Shown: positions 1 to 12,393, counted from the first letter of the stretch. The stretch is 51,174 nucleotides of DNA from Gnetum montanum (GCA_015680685.1 MNCI01006123.1:423577-474750); one strand, 5' to 3'. Numbers and translations: made by a program. The notes: generated by a model not told the origin, from the letters alone.

Positions 1-487
1 ATTAGGATTTTATTTAATATTATTTATTATTTTTTATTTTTTATTTACTACTTTCTCTCTCAACCCTCCTAGTTAAGTGCCTCAGTACAACCACTTCAAG
101 CACATGTGTTACGCGTGATGATCCCAGCAACGACTAGCATTTGGTAGCCACGATTGCATCGGTTCAGGGTGTGTACGGTAAGTGGGAATGCATTCTAACG
201 CTAGGTAATTTAGACTTAGTTCATTAGTTAGAGTTAATAATTAGTTTCTCAACCCTTTACCTTGTTAGCATAGGAGACAAAAACATCAAAAGCTATAAAA
301 ATCATATACCTCAGACTTACTTAACCATACACCGTGACCACTACAAGTAAGTCTGGGAAGACAACGAATGATTAAACCTAAGTGTTCCATGGGCGTGTAG
401 GCACCTAGTCTACGGAGTTTGACCGGATCGTGCGTGCTATGCTCGTATTTGTATGGTTGAGTGTAGGGTTATCTCACCACTCATCAA
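1..487 (+). repeat. 3' part of an Athila-like LTR, unusually CpG-rich
   Basis: It aligns with the R/U5 half of the LTRs at 19217-20074, 31478-32322 and 10062-10921: a T-rich stretch, paired TTGGTA-type motifs near 114-155, a GTGTACGGTAAGTGGG block at 171-186 and the terminal CACTCATCA at 479-487. It retains many CpG dinucleotides, whereas the neighbouring gag has almost none. It is followed directly by gag-internal sequence, with no PBS and no gag N-terminus. It may therefore be a separate, younger LTR inserted into element 1 rather than its own 5' LTR; a leader deletion is the alternative. Confidence 0.8.
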
Positions 488-2420
488 AAAGGAAAAAAAA
501 AAGATAAAGCTAAAAAGAAAGATTAGGATAATGACCAATAAAGATAGACTAGAAAGCATCATTCTTGTAGTCCTCTCTATCTTCATCATCCTCCTCATCA
601 TCAAATTCTAATAAGAACAACCATAGTAGAGGTATACATAGGAATAGTCAAGATCATGATGGTGATGATGGGAGATCCCATCATGATGATAGGACCTAGG
701 ATGGAAGTCAACAAAGAGAGAAGCAAGAACATTGTCGAGAAAGGAGGCACTACAAAACTCACCATCAAAGGCATGGTCATCATACGGGCCATCATGGGTA
801 TAATAATGATAATGAATGATTGCTGGAAATTAGAAACATGCTAAATATTTTAAAAGTATTTATAGTTCCTACCAGGTATTAGAAGAATAGTAGGATTAAA
901 TGGTTGGATATGAACAATATTCCCAAGTTTAAGGGGGAATATAATTCAGATCCACAGCATCATTTGCAAGCTTTTCATGATGTCTATGCCTTACAAAATA
1001 TTGAAAATGACTAGAAAAATTTGAAATTATTCCCAAGGATACTCATAAAAGAAGTAGAAAGTTGGTACCAGTCCTTGGAACCAAAATCCATCCATTGATG
1101 GAGTATGATGTTTGAACTATTCAATGATAAATATGAAACATATTCTTGAGTATCTAATCTATGGAAGTAGATTCAAGAATGGAAGTAAGGTAATCATGTG
1201 TACTTGGATGCAACCCTAGGCAAGTATTACTCTTTAATGCAATGATTTCTAGGCAATGGGTTCTCTTAGAGAGAACAACTTCATCATATCATAGATGGGC
1301 TCTAGAAAAAAATAAGGGAAACTCTTAGGGTCTATGCCCAAAGAAGAATTTCTAAGATGAGAGCCCACTAGATTCAAAGGCTAATAGAATAGGTGGACAA
1401 GAAAGAAGGGAAGTTGAAGAAGTGAGAGAGTGTAGAGGAGTACAATAGAGATTCCTTCATTCATTAAAGGGAGGTACATTTCTATGACATAGAGAAGGAT
1501 GCACCACTAGATGAAGTGGTGAAAAGAAAGATCTTGCTGATATATAAATATATCTCTAAAATATTTCCTAAGGTGAATAAAATGTGGAACTCCTTAGATG
1601 AGAACTTTTAAACTGCTTTGAAAATTATAGAGGAAAAGGCAAAGTAGGAAAGTAGCAAAAGAGACAAAAGAAGAAGAAGAGATACTGACAAGGGGTATCT
1701 GTAGTAAAAAGGTAAGGCTACCATGATGGATGAGGTTGTAAATTCTAAAACTAATGATGATGGATGTAATATATGTTCACATGAAAATTTCAAGGGATTT
1801 TGTCTTATGATATTTCATCTATAGGACTATTAGGCATATGCCTTGAATTCAAAATTTGCAAAAAGAAAGCCACCAAGGAGATTGTCTTATCATCAAGATA
1901 ATCCAAGGTAGAAATTATACCAAACACTTACTATTCAAATGGAGTGCCACCTCAACCTCTGGAATAATCTTAGCAATGGAAAAACCCATAGTCATGGGAG
2001 ATACCATCACCTATATAGCAGTATCCTTACTAGTAGCTGGACCCCTATGGATACTATGTCCAGCAACCTATATCTCCTCATGGCCCTACAAGCCATAATC
2101 TTTTCAAGTACTAATACTACCCTCCAAAATATCATCAAACCCATACTCCACAATCTAATACTCCCTCTACTTATCCTTCTCCCTATCCATAATCCAACTC
2201 TACACCATCAAATACCACTACCTTGCCACCTGCTCCATCTATGTAGGGTGAAATTCCATCATAGTCATATCAAAGAAATGCAACAAGGGCTATTAACTTA
2301 TAACTGAATAGTCATCTAAGTGGTTTTGAACCTAAACCTTAAAAAAAGGACTTTCTTCAAGATCAATAGTACATCAAAATGCTCACAAATACCTACAACT
2401 ACTAACTCGATATCCACCAC
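488..2420 (+). pseudogene. gag remnant of element 1
   Basis: Gag forms the RNA-binding particle. A serine-rich run (about 566-610) is followed by a His/Asp/Arg-rich stretch (about 650-815). The capsid core begins at 901 with WLDMNNIPKFKGEY, then HHLQAFHDVYALQN, and includes SWYQSLEP near 1060. A degenerate Cys/His motif (CNICSHENFKGFC) lies near 1765-1805, and a Pro/Tyr-rich tail runs to about 2300. Many in-frame stops are present (for example after IEND at about 1012). The first 600-700 bases of the gene, seen in elements 2 and 3, are missing. Alignment to the copy at 20235-22560 supports the call. Confidence 0.8.
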
Positions 2421-2439
2421 TTCTAAAATAACCATCAAG

Positions 2440-3060
2440 CCTCCTTTATACCAAGTGTCCTTCACTGTGCATACCAACATGTTGACCCATGTGATTACTA
2501 ATTGGATAAAGGTTGATTACCTTCATAGGAAACAACCTAATCCTAGGATTACCCTTATCTACTTGTAGATCACTGAGAATGATCCATGCAAGGCTTTACT
2601 AGATTTAGATCCTAAGGTAAATTTAATCTCATAGGAAATGTACAAGACCTAAAACCTACCTCCATTGAAGAAATGCAATATTAGATTAGAGCTTGCAAAT
2701 TAGTTCATCACTATCCCCTTGGGATTAGTGGAGGACATCATGACTACCATCTATGGGTGGTCTTATCCTACAAACTTTCTAATGATCAATGTTGATAACT
2801 AAAAGTGGGACTTTCCTATCATAATGAAAAGGGCTTGGCTCAACATAATTGATGTCAATATGAGGATTCGAGACCTTTTCTTTGAAATTTTCAAGGAAAA
2901 TAAATTTGACAAAGTGGAGAAGAAGTGAGTTCCATGCATCAAATACCGTGACATAGGGTACCACTATGTGTAAAAAATATGGTTCATACAAAGTACATGC
3001 ACCAAAACATGCAAAAAGTATGTCAAGGAATCTACTGTTCAAAAGTCCCTATATGCAACA
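2440..3060 (+). pseudogene. Retroviral-type aspartic protease remnant (element 1)
   Basis: The reading frame contains ALLDLDPKVNLIS near 2597-2630, the position of the catalytic Asp loop of Ty3/gypsy proteases (usual pattern D-T/S-G; here D-L-D, so the Gly is replaced). Further on, FPIIMKRAWLN (about 2813-2845) matches the C-terminal hydrophobic/Gly-Arg motif, with the glycine changed to lysine. The copy in element 3 (22600-23181) aligns along the whole region and keeps the Gly in both places. Stops interrupt the frame. In a live element this enzyme would cut the Gag-Pol polyprotein inside the particle. Confidence 0.7.
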
Positions 3061-3479
3061 ACCACAAAATAAGAAGGTACCCATTGGCTAATAAAAAATT
3101 ATGGGGTAAATTCAAACATATGCATGAAATAAACAGATAGCCTCATGAGTGCTTATATTGAATACATGTATAAAATAAATTAATTCAATATCCAACTCTT
3201 CTATGCACAAACTAAGATGGATTGGAGAGATTTGGAGATCCCAAAATAGTTCAAGAATGAGCCCCTTAAACTAAAGATCTTACAAGAAAATCTAGAATAT
3301 GCTTATCTTAATAATAATAAGCTAGTAATCATTAATGTCTATCTTGCTCAAGCATAAAAGAAGAAGCTACTAAAAGTGATTAAAAAATGACCAACAATCT
3401 TTGCCTGGTCATATCATGAAATAACAGGAATAGATTCAAGGATATGTCAACATTAGATCTACACATACCCCTTCATCAA

Positions 3480-3835
3480 ACCCAAATGACAACCATAGAG
3501 GAGGTTAAATCTTAACTTAAAGCAAGTTGTAGAGGATAGAATTAGATAGCTTCTTAAGGAAAGATTTGTTTATCCTATTATAGATAGTGAGTGGATTAGC
3601 CCACTCATTATTGTACCCAAGAAAGGTGGTAAATGGAGGATCTACATAAACTACATGCTATTGAATATGACAACTTTTAAGGATCATTTTTCATTATCAT
3701 TTGTTGACCAAGTGTTAGATACTATCATAGGACATGGCTACTATAGTTTTCTAGATGATTATAGTGGCTATAACCAAATCTAGATTGCACCAAAGGACTA
3801 GGGCAAAACTACTTTCATAACTTACTCTTTGTACT
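3480..3835 (+). pseudogene. Reverse transcriptase N-terminal half (element 1)
   Basis: The frame shows WISPLIIVPKKGGKWRIYIN (about 3592-3651), the fingers motif, then SFLDDYSGYNQI near 3748-3783, which carries the first catalytic Asp of the RT palm. The frame then loses homology around 3820-3850, where element 3 continues for about 1.1 kb with the second catalytic motif, thumb and RNase H. In element 1 the sequence jumps to the start of integrase. This deletion removes the catalytic Asp pair and all of RNase H, so the copy cannot make cDNA itself. Confidence 0.8.
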
Positions 3836-4960
3836 AGTTGGTAACCTTTACATGGTTTGTGCTAATTTCTTGGTCTGATGGTGTAAGATTGATGCTGATC
3901 AACTACAAATATTCAAGGATGCATATGAAGGTTCTTGTGAGGACCATTATGTAGGTAGGAGGATTATCGTGAAGATCCTCATGGTAGGGTACTTCTGACC
4001 CACCATTTTCAAGGAGGTTCATCATTTTTTCTATTCATGTAAACTTTGCCAACAAGATGAAGAGATAATAGCCCAAATGAAAGGTCCTCAATAGTGACTT
4101 TAACCATTAGAGCATTCTGACATCTAGGGCATTGACTCCATGGGATCCATCACTCCCATGTCAAATGGAAAGGTGTACATCACCATAGCTATTAACTATT
4201 ACACTAAGTGGGCTAAAGCAATAGCTATCACCAATTTTTCATCTTTCCACTATAGCATGGCTTGTCCAACAAAGCATGGTAAAGAGGTTTGGTATGCTAA
4301 GAATACTTATTTTTTTATAATGGATCTTATTTTACAAGGGCTATTTTTCAAAAATTAATGCAATGCTTGGGGGTGCAACATAAACTAACAATCCCCTATC
4401 ACCCCAAGCCAATAGTCAAGTAGAAGTCACTAATACAAAGATAATTTAAATACTAACACATACAATTAGTAAGTACATGAAAGACTAGAGCACAAAACTC
4501 AACAATGCTCTATGGGCTTATCAATCCATATGGAAACTTCCTATAGGGTACTTCCCTTATGAGGTGGTGTACAAGGAAGTTACCCAAACTCCCAATCCAA
4601 ACTGAGCTATGTACATTTCTAATAGCTTTTGACCTTGAGCTTGACCTCAATCTGGAACAATGAGAATGCCTCATGATATTGAATGTGCTAGATGAAAACT
4701 GACAAGTAGCCTTAACAATGAATGAAGTGCATAAGGCACATGCCAAACAACATCATGATGCATGAATATAGAGAGTTAAGTTTCAACCTACTGATAAGGT
4801 CTTCTACTAGGACCCCATGCATGTACCTCAACATACTAAATTCCAAACTTTATGAGATGAGCCTTATATCATTCATACAACGTTTTCTTTTAGTTTCATG
4901 ACCATTTACCACCTATCAATCCTAGAAAAATGATTATTAGTCAACATCCAACAAGTGAAA
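3836..4960 (+). pseudogene. Integrase remnant (element 1)
   Basis: The N-terminal zinc-binding region is recognisable near 4015-4060 (EVHHFFYSCKLCQQD, with H and C-x2-C). The catalytic core starts at about 4131 with GIDSMGSITPMSNGKVYIT, carrying the first Asp. The second Asp region (about 4310-4330) is broken by a frameshift, and the Glu region near 4400-4420 contains a stop. The C-terminal part (about 4500-4960) aligns with 25800-26240 in element 3, including an AYQSIWKLPIGYFPYEVVY-like stretch. No chromodomain is seen, as expected for the Athila/Tat lineage. Stops and frameshifts make it non-functional. Confidence 0.78.
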
Positions 4961-6986
4961 CCTTTCCTTGAAACAAGGGTAACTAGCAACAATAATATCT
5001 CCAAGCAAGCATATTATATTTTTCAAATCTCCTCCTCTCAACTTTGTCATGGGGAAGATGTTCATCCATGCTAACATCTTGTGAGAACTAACTATTTTTC
5101 ACCTTTTTTTTACACCATTCTACATATGTTTTTCATTTTATTAATGACTTTATTAATTATTTTATATATTTTTCCTTTTCTTTCATCCTTCTTTTTAGTA
5201 TTTTAACTTAGTTCATAAGGAATCTTTGATTTTTTCCACTACTAATGTTAATATTGTGAGTTAAAGAATGCAGCTATTAATATAATGATTGATTTGCTAA
5301 GTGGACAAATTTTTATCTTTTGATTATGATATCTATCAACAAGTTGTCAATTTATCATGGTAGCAAGTGGTGAGACCATGACATCCATCTATTTCTATCT
5401 CTTCTACAGAGGCTCTACATCTTGGAAGCATGAGGTCCTTCCAAATTCAAACTAAAAGTAACATATGATCCACCTACTTAACAAACTTGTAGAATATGAA
5501 GAAGGAAAGGAAAATAGTGTGGCCTCAAGTGGATTTGTGGTATTCTCTTCCCAAATTCTTTCTGGAGTTCATGATTCTTCTCTATTGGTATCTAACCACT
5601 CCTAATGTTTATCATTAAAGGAAGAACATCTTTCCATGGTGTGATTCCTATGGGAAAAAAAACAAAGAACAAGAATTCAAATCACACCCCTTAGACACAA
5701 TAATGAGCTACAAGCATTGGTTATGGGGCTAGAAAAACATGTTACCCATGCTTGAAGATACCCCACTAAATAAGGTCCTCTTTGTGTTCCTTCTTCTCTT
5801 TTCTTCTTCTCTTGAAGTGGTGATTTTCCTTTGTGAATTATCATCAAATCTTGATGGTAGAAGGGATAGAATGTGGCAATGCAAATTCACTAATAGTGGA
5901 TGAACTTGATCTCGACTAAGGATGGAATAGTATCAAATCATCTTAATCACATACTTCACAAGGAATTCATGTGACTTGGATAAGAATCTCTTACCATTCT
6001 CTCTCTACCATCATTCTCAAACCATAACATACCATCCCACTACCTCATATCATGGTTAATTGATGCATTTTTCATTAGGATTCCATAATCCTATGACATT
6101 TGCTTTATTGGGTATGAGTTTTAACTTGATATGACCATGAATCATCCTTAGTGCCTACAAATTCCTTGGGAGAAGAACATGCAAGCATATTAGGGGCATA
6201 TGCCTACTCTGGGAAGGACTCACTTGCATTTCCTTTGGTCTCCCTTAAGTTAAAATTTCTATCCATTAGCTAGTTACATGATCGATCTGCTCTAGTCACA
6301 TTCAAACATCTAGATTTGCTTACTTTTGACAAATTGAATTTATTCCATCCTACTTGTACTCCTTTTTCCAAGCCAACATTACCCTTTCCATGTTTTTTCC
6401 ATCATTATGTGTTTTTATAGCTTCCATTGGGCTCTCATTTCATCCCCAAACTCATCTAAAATTTCTCATTTTCTAAATGCAAAATTTGGTTTTGAACAAC
6501 TACGTTGATGTAGGCCCATTAATGCATCCCTATCAATTTGTCACAAAAATAATATAAATACATGTAACACTTAGCCATTTTTGCATCATTTTTCCAAGAA
6601 TCAAGAAGTCTTTTTATCATTTTCAAACCCCACAAACTTTCCAAGAGCCATAACTTTGGAACCACTAATTTGATTTAGCTTTCTTTTTATCCTCAAGCTA
6701 CTAAAGGTAAGCTCTATGTCATGGGGGACATAAACCTTTGGTTTTTGTTGGAAAATATTTTAAAATTTTTCTAACTTCCCATGACAACCTATTAAAATTA
6801 ACCACCATAAAGGGTTAAAACCATCACATAAACTCTTATAGCTAACAAATAAAGTAATATTAAAATAATCCAACTAGCCAAGATCACAAATAAACCTAGA
6901 CATAACTTGATCTAATGAGAATAATATCATAATAACTAAGGGTTATGTAGTAAAAAGCTAATCATGGGTAATGTTTGTGCTCGCAA
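4961..6986 (+). other. Noncoding spacer between integrase and post-integrase ORF (element 1)
   Basis: No open reading frame of note. The spacer aligns in patches with 26261-28405 in element 3 and with 33771-35340 plus 41766-42223 in element 2, for example the blocks near 6190-6230 and 6560-6730. It ends with a CTAAT motif at 6958-6962 and AA at 6985-6986 just before the ATG, the positions of the branch point and splice acceptor proposed for the other copies. The AG is changed to AA here. Confidence 0.6.
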
Positions 6987-9850
6987 ATGGCACCAAAATG
7001 AGGATCACAAGGGGAAGGACCTTAATAGCCTAGGGAGAAGCAACCAAGAGGAGGAAGGATCTAGTAGTAGTAGCCACAATAATCCCAAGAACAAGCACCA
7101 AAAATAACCCACACCACTAGACCCCTTCAAAAGTAGCCTAAAGTGGAATCTTTTCACCATATTCCTAGTGCTGAAATAAGCCAATCTAGGCAAGATGTAA
7201 TCCTAAGGACAAGGCCAAGCCTAGAGGTCACTTTGACTAAGGCTTGCTTTGAAAAGATAAAGACCAATAAGATCTCAAGTTCAATTCTTCATGAGCTAAA
7301 ATTTAGATCCTTCTTGAAGTTGATGTCAAATGAGGTCTACACATAACTTTAGATGTCTCCCATGTGGCTTATTCTCTTCAGCATTAGAGAATGGTACATG
7401 GGAAAGACATACTTGTTTTGGAACAATCAATAAGGAGATTCATTCGTTAATATTAAGGATATTACCATCTCCTAATTGATTGAGACCATTGTAGAGGCTC
7501 TTAGGTTTCTAGATATGATAGCAAAGCTGGTGGAGATCTCAACACAAGTAGACCTAGAAGTAAAGAGAAAATGGGTGCAACAATGTTACAAATTATATCA
7601 CAAGGAGTACGATGCTCTCAAGAAGGTAGAGAGATAATACTTTAAAATTATGCCTTATCACCTAAACCTAATGATGAGGCCCAAAAAAGTCACTACTTTC
7701 TATGTTTTAGCATGTGATGCTCTGAGCAAAAAGTTTCTAGTCAACCTTCCTCAACTCATTTTCCATGAAATATAAAAATGTTTCAAGGAAAATGAGAAAG
7801 GAGGAAGACCCTTTCCTTTTCATGTCTCATCCAAAAAATATACAAAAGGGAAGGAATAGTACAATTCATCAATGACATGGTTCATCATGCTCCTACCACA
7901 TCATGGTAGAAAATGATGAAAGATAAAGTAGCTGCCAAGCTACAAGAAGAGAAGTAGCTATCACCACCACCTAAAACAACACCAGAAATGCTCACCACTA
8001 CAAAATGTATTAGCAAGCTTTGAGACTAGTAGTTGTAGTAATAGCAAGGCTTCACAAGTGATGGAAAATCATCAATCTACCATCCAACTATGGGTCATTT
8101 AAATTAGAGCACAAGGACCATTAGTTGGCTAGACAATGAGACTATCCCACAATTCTCAACACAAAGGAACTAGGTACTTGTAAGGTCCAATCCTAGTCCC
8201 AAGGAGGTCATGGTGTCCATTCTAGGATAAGCATTTTTTTAAATCTCTAGAAATGCTATGGCCTTCTCTATCATGTTCGAGGAAGATAAGGGAGCAAATG
8301 TCCTAGTCATGTAATACAATGACCAAGAGACAGTAGTGGAAGCAATGGATAATAGGGTAGCTAAAGCCCTGAATGCTTCTATAACATCAATACCTACCAA
8401 TACCATCATGGTGAATATTTGTACATCTATAGAAGCAAGGAGTGGTCAAATGAGCACTACCCAAAATAAGGAAGTGTTGGAACAACTAGTTGAAACTAGG
8501 CAACTACTTCTGAAGATCTTTGATCTTCCAGATGAAATCACTACAAGCTAAACATAGTTTCTCAAGACAAGGGATAAACTACTAATTGCCTCCATGCAAC
8601 TTGAGAAGGCTAACGTAGTCAATCGGTAGTTGTTCACTGAAGTTATTGAGTTGTGTGCTCGTCTATCTAACCTTGTAATTCTTAGGCCTAAGCTTACAAA
8701 GAATGAAGCCTTCTAACAGCTTTAAAAAAGACTTCAAGAGGCTAAGAACATGAAGGAGGCTATGATCTTTGATGCAATTTTTTTAGAAGCCATGGCCTTC
8801 AACACTAACAAGGACCTATTACAAGTCGAAAAAGAGAACTTGGTCCTCACCAAGGATAATCACCACCTGCACAATGCTATGAAAAAACAAGGACCAATTG
8901 GTCAAATTAATATGCCAACAATAGGAGAAACTCACCAAGGTGAATCTAGATTTAAGAAGATTGGTAGCCAAGAATCCAAATCTCTAAATAGAGGTAGTCC
9001 ATGCCCTTTTCCAAAAATTTTCCATTGAGATACCCACCTGGAAAAATGAAGCCCCAAAATTTTAATGTGTGAAGAATCATTATAGGAACTAGGTTGGGCT
9101 TCTTAAAAGGATCAATGAAAAAGAGATCCAACTAGTAAAGACAAAAATAAATGATACCCTCTAGCAACTCCAGCAAATAGGTGACATATGGCAACCTATC
9201 TTTGATGGACTGAATGAATTCAATAATGCTGGAATTTCCCTAAAGAAGTTGCATATTGAAGAGATGACTAAGTACATGAAGCTTTTAAACCTACAATATG
9301 CAAAATTGGTGATGCTGATTGTAGGGAGGCTAAGTTCAAAACTCAAAAATAAAGTGACCAGATCCTACCTTTTATATGAGGTATAGTTTAAGCTCCAAAA
9401 AGAGAAAAAGCAAAAGTTAGAGAAAGCTAATGCAAAGCTTGAAGTTCTCAGGAGCAAATTGACATACCAATATACTCTTACTAAAAACCTAGCTAGGAGG
9501 ATGAATGATTACCTGAAGCTACAAAACCTTGTAAAGATATTCAACATCAAACACACAACCTTTGCAACCTAGTTTGTGAACACGAAGGAACTATTTCCTT
9601 CAATCTTGTGCCCGTGGGATGTCCCAGCACCAACCCACATCGATGAAGCTACATGAACCCTATATGATCTTCACGGTAAAGAGAATAAAATGAAGGTACT
9701 TTTGGGTGCCTTCAAACTTCTAGCAAAAGTAATGATAGCACAAGGCCAACCTTAATCTCCACCAACGCTAGGATGGGACAAGGGATCATCAACACCATAG
9801 GAGCCTCTACCTCTAGGCAATATTTGAAACTTCATCATGTCTTTAATAAT
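6987..9850 (+). pseudogene. Post-integrase ORF remnant of element 1, function unknown
   Basis: An accessory ORF lies in the position of the env-like ORF of Athila elements. It starts at ATG 6987 and aligns throughout with 28406-31260 in element 3. The N-terminal third holds a conserved globular region (about 7550-7860) with a pattern of hydrophobic positions ending in a Leu-Cys-like stretch. It is followed by low-complexity sequence, a short open stretch (8336-8551), a predicted coiled coil (about 9390-9520, KLQKEKKQKLEKANAKLEVL) and a conserved C-terminal block with FVNTKELFPSILCPWD (about 9574-9621). No signal peptide or clear membrane segment is visible. Stops and frameshifts are numerous. 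The globular part faintly resembles the plant transposon-protein domain called Transposase_32; that is inference only. Confidence 0.65.
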
Positions 9851-10061
9851 CCTACAAGCACCTACTCCAATTTTTATAAAGGGTTTAATATTTTGTAATG
9901 GATACTAAGTTTTTTTAATCCTATAAAATCTAGCACTCAGGGTTAGTTAAGAGTTAGTCAATCTAGCTTTTAGTTAATATATTCCATACCTTCCAATTGT
10001 GTAAGAAACTTGATCTTAATATTATTCACTCAAGGACAAGTTTTTAGTCAGTCATGGGGTG
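9851..10061 (+). other. 3' untranslated region and degenerate polypurine tract of element 1
   Basis: The block ACTCAAGGACAAGTTTTTAG at 10028-10047, followed by TCATGGGGTG at 10052-10061, is directly upstream of the LTR start. Athila-like elements typically carry an ACTCAAGGACGAG-like block and then a G-rich polypurine tract at this place. The matching block in element 3 is at 31442-31477. Confidence 0.6.
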
Positions 10062-10921
10062 TGATGAGACATCAATAAGGTAGGCTCCATCGATGCATGC
10101 CTATTGATGTAGCCCCATTGATGCATGGTAGGATGCATTGATGCAAATACATGGATACTAATGTAGTCATTGCCTATATAAATGCATGTATCCCTTACAT
10201 TTATGACATGTTTTAGTCATAGCCTTAACTGAACTATTGTAGTTTCAATTCATTTTCTCTTTGAGTGTCAATAGTATGGATCTAAGAGATTGTATGGATT
10301 TTTATTGGAATGCCCTTGTATCTAAACACATCAACAAGATGTTAATAAAGTTGAAATTTCCTATATCCATTATAGCACTTGGACTAGCTTAACTTTACTT
10401 TTCTAAAATTTATCTTATTTTCATTTTCCACTATTGTCTATGATTAGATAATTAATGTTATTAATTATAAACATGTGAGTACAACCACTTCAAGCATAAC
10501 GTGTCAATGCTTTGTAATCCCAACAATGGGTATTTGGTATGCCTAGTAATAGCCACTTGGTAACCCAATAGTGTTAACACTAGTTCATGATGTGTACAAC
10601 AAGTGGAAATGGTTACTTAATGTTAGGATAGTTAGTCATGAGATTATCTAAATTGTTAAACCTTTATTCAATCATCTAGCCATTAGGATAAAAATATATT
10701 AAAAATAATAAAAAATATACATCATGTACCTTAGCCAAACTTTATCATATGCACTTATAACACACAAGTATGAGTTAGGAAGACAACAACATTGCAACTA
10801 CATGATTTGCTATTTAGTAATATTGTCTACTTAAATTACTAAGTCTACAAATTTCAACTAGATCACTAGTGAATGTTTGTGATTTTTATGATTGGGTGTA
10901 TGAGATACCTACCAATCATTA
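10062..10921 (+). repeat. 3' LTR of element 1 (860 bp)
   Basis: It begins TGATGAGAC right after the polypurine-like tract and ends with CCAATCATTA, a decayed form of the family terminus CCACTCATCA. The length agrees with the 858- and 845-bp LTRs of element 3. A TATA box (TATATAAA) lies at 10175-10182. Three copies of the TTGGTAAYCC-type motif occur at 10510-10571. The donor-like site seen in the other LTRs is altered here (TACAACAAGTGG at 10595-10606). Gag sequence of element A resumes at 10922. Confidence 0.85.
10175..10182 (+). promoter_or_regulatory. TATA box of element 1 3' LTR
   Basis: TATATAAA lies 114 bases inside the LTR, the same place as TATAAATA in the two LTRs of element 3, so it is the likely core promoter of U3. 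Confidence 0.6.
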
Positions 10922-12236
10922 ATATGATATTTAAACCTCTCCATGAAGGTGGTAATGACTTGTTCCAAGGAGGTGATAGACCCATGTGAAAAGGATCTAT
11001 ACCATTCAAGTGCTTTTTCAATTATAAAGTTGGAAAATCTTCTAAGGATGATGTAAGGATAGTTGGATAATAGCATGTATTTATTGCAAAATGTTATTAC
11101 ATGATTTGTAGGATCAAACTCTCCATTACACTTAGTAAAACTTGGTAGTGAGATTCCATGGGGAACCTGAGTGAGTAAAATTAAAGAACTAGTAGGATAA
11201 ATGAGAGGGTTAGTAATGGATATGTAAGGACTATCCCCATGAAATGCAATTACCTTTCAAGTTTGATCTTAATTCACCTATAACCTAAAGAATAGATCTT
11301 TAAGGGATAATATCAATTTAGGGGAAACCCCAAGGATATTTTGAGTAGAATTTTTCAAAATAAAATTGTAATTAGGTAAGACCAATTGAACATGCATCAT
11401 GATAAGCATAGGTGCTAATAGCAAGATATTATGCTAAGGAAAGTGGTATCCAGATGATGATAAGGGAAAATGTAGAGAAACCTATGATTGCTAAACTAAA
11501 ACTATATGGAATAAGGCTTGAAAAAGGTTAAGTGGGTAATTGACATCTTGCATTGATGCTGGGTTTGTAGGATTGATCATAGTTATGCTTGAGAAGAGAC
11601 TATAGGCTTAGGATAGGTTAGTCATAGGTGGGGCCATGACTATGGAATTAGTCAAAGTAGGAACTATAGGAATAATGTTTTAAAGCATATGTATGAAAAA
11701 TGGATCAATAAAGCCAATGCTACTCACATGTTGTACTATGAGACTTTGTAGCTAGTGAAAATGATCTACTAATAGGGAAATAGGGATATGTTTCTTGACA
11801 TCATCATTGTAAACATTGATGTCAGTAGTTTCCTTGTTATACTAGTCTTGAAATTGGTAATTCACACTTTTGAAATTAATATTGGGATTTCCCATGAGGT
11901 GATCTTCAATAGCCTATCTTTGCTAAATCTTAGCACTTAATATTATTTAGACTTCATCATTGATAACTAGGTACTCTTCCAATGTAGCTTTTCAAACTAA
12001 TTTAGCTTGATGTGATGGCTTGCATTTGGTAGGAATGATTTAAAATCATTGACTATGTCATAGATAGTCATTTCCCTTAGCTTTTTCTGAGAGAATGTTA
12101 TACTTAGTTCTCACTTGGCACATGTGATCTGGTAGTCTTACTAAGCCATGGGTACCATAAGATCCTATGCCTTCTATATCTCCATCAATCTATGAATTTG
12201 GAAAATGTAAGAGGAGCTAGATTTTTGTCTAGACAT
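10922..12236 (-). pseudogene. gag remnant of element A (minus strand), cut by element 1
   Basis: Read on the minus strand, the frame from about 11170 down to 10922 is free of stops for about 75 residues. It shows a retrotransposon Gag core: PSFTKCNGEFDPTNHV, then FIIEKALEWYRSFSHGSI and LEQVITTFMERFKYH. It belongs to a different gag family from elements 1-3. A plausible start (MSRQKSSSS) is at 12236. Between 12236 and 11170 the frame is broken by many stops. The gene ends abruptly at 10921/10922, where element 1 inserted; its remainder should lie beyond the left edge of the window. Confidence 0.75.
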
Positions 12237-12393
12237 GATATCCATCAGTGTCTCTTATACACACTTTAAAATAAGATCAAGTACAAAGTAGAAAATAAGA
12301 TAAGTAAAAGTAATAAAAGTGTGAAAAATTATAAGTGCTAGAAAGGGCCTTTAGATTACTATAAAATAGTTTTTTGATACTTGAAAAACTTAT

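Larger units (their letters stand above)
1..10921 (+). mobile_element. Element 1: decayed Athila-like Ty3/gypsy retrotransposon
   Basis: Order seen: LTR end, gag, protease, partial RT, integrase, spacer, post-integrase ORF, polypurine-like tract, 3' LTR. The order and the extra ORF after integrase are those of the Athila/Tat lineage of plant Ty3/gypsy elements. The 3' LTR ends inside the gag gene of minus-strand element A, so element 1 inserted into A. The second target-site copy lies outside the window and could not be checked. About 1.1 kb of RT/RNase H is deleted relative to element 3. It is not clear that the LTR at 1-487 belongs to this copy. Confidence 0.8.

Noticed and set aside
601-795. 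Minus-strand Met/Ile/Leu-rich ORF
   Set aside because: Same effect: antisense of the His/Asp-rich gag tract of element 1.
1856-2307. Two overlapping plus-strand ORFs of 80 and 122 codons as independent genes
   Set aside because: They are out-of-frame openings in the Tyr/Pro-rich gag tail; the equivalent part of element 3 shows the gag frame.
2779-3042. Minus-strand ORF of 87 codons over the protease region
   Set aside because: It is the antisense shadow of the protease remnant, which aligns with element 3 on the plus strand.
4510-4746. Minus-strand ORF of 78 codons over the integrase end
   Set aside because: Antisense shadow; plus-strand integrase homology explains the sequence.
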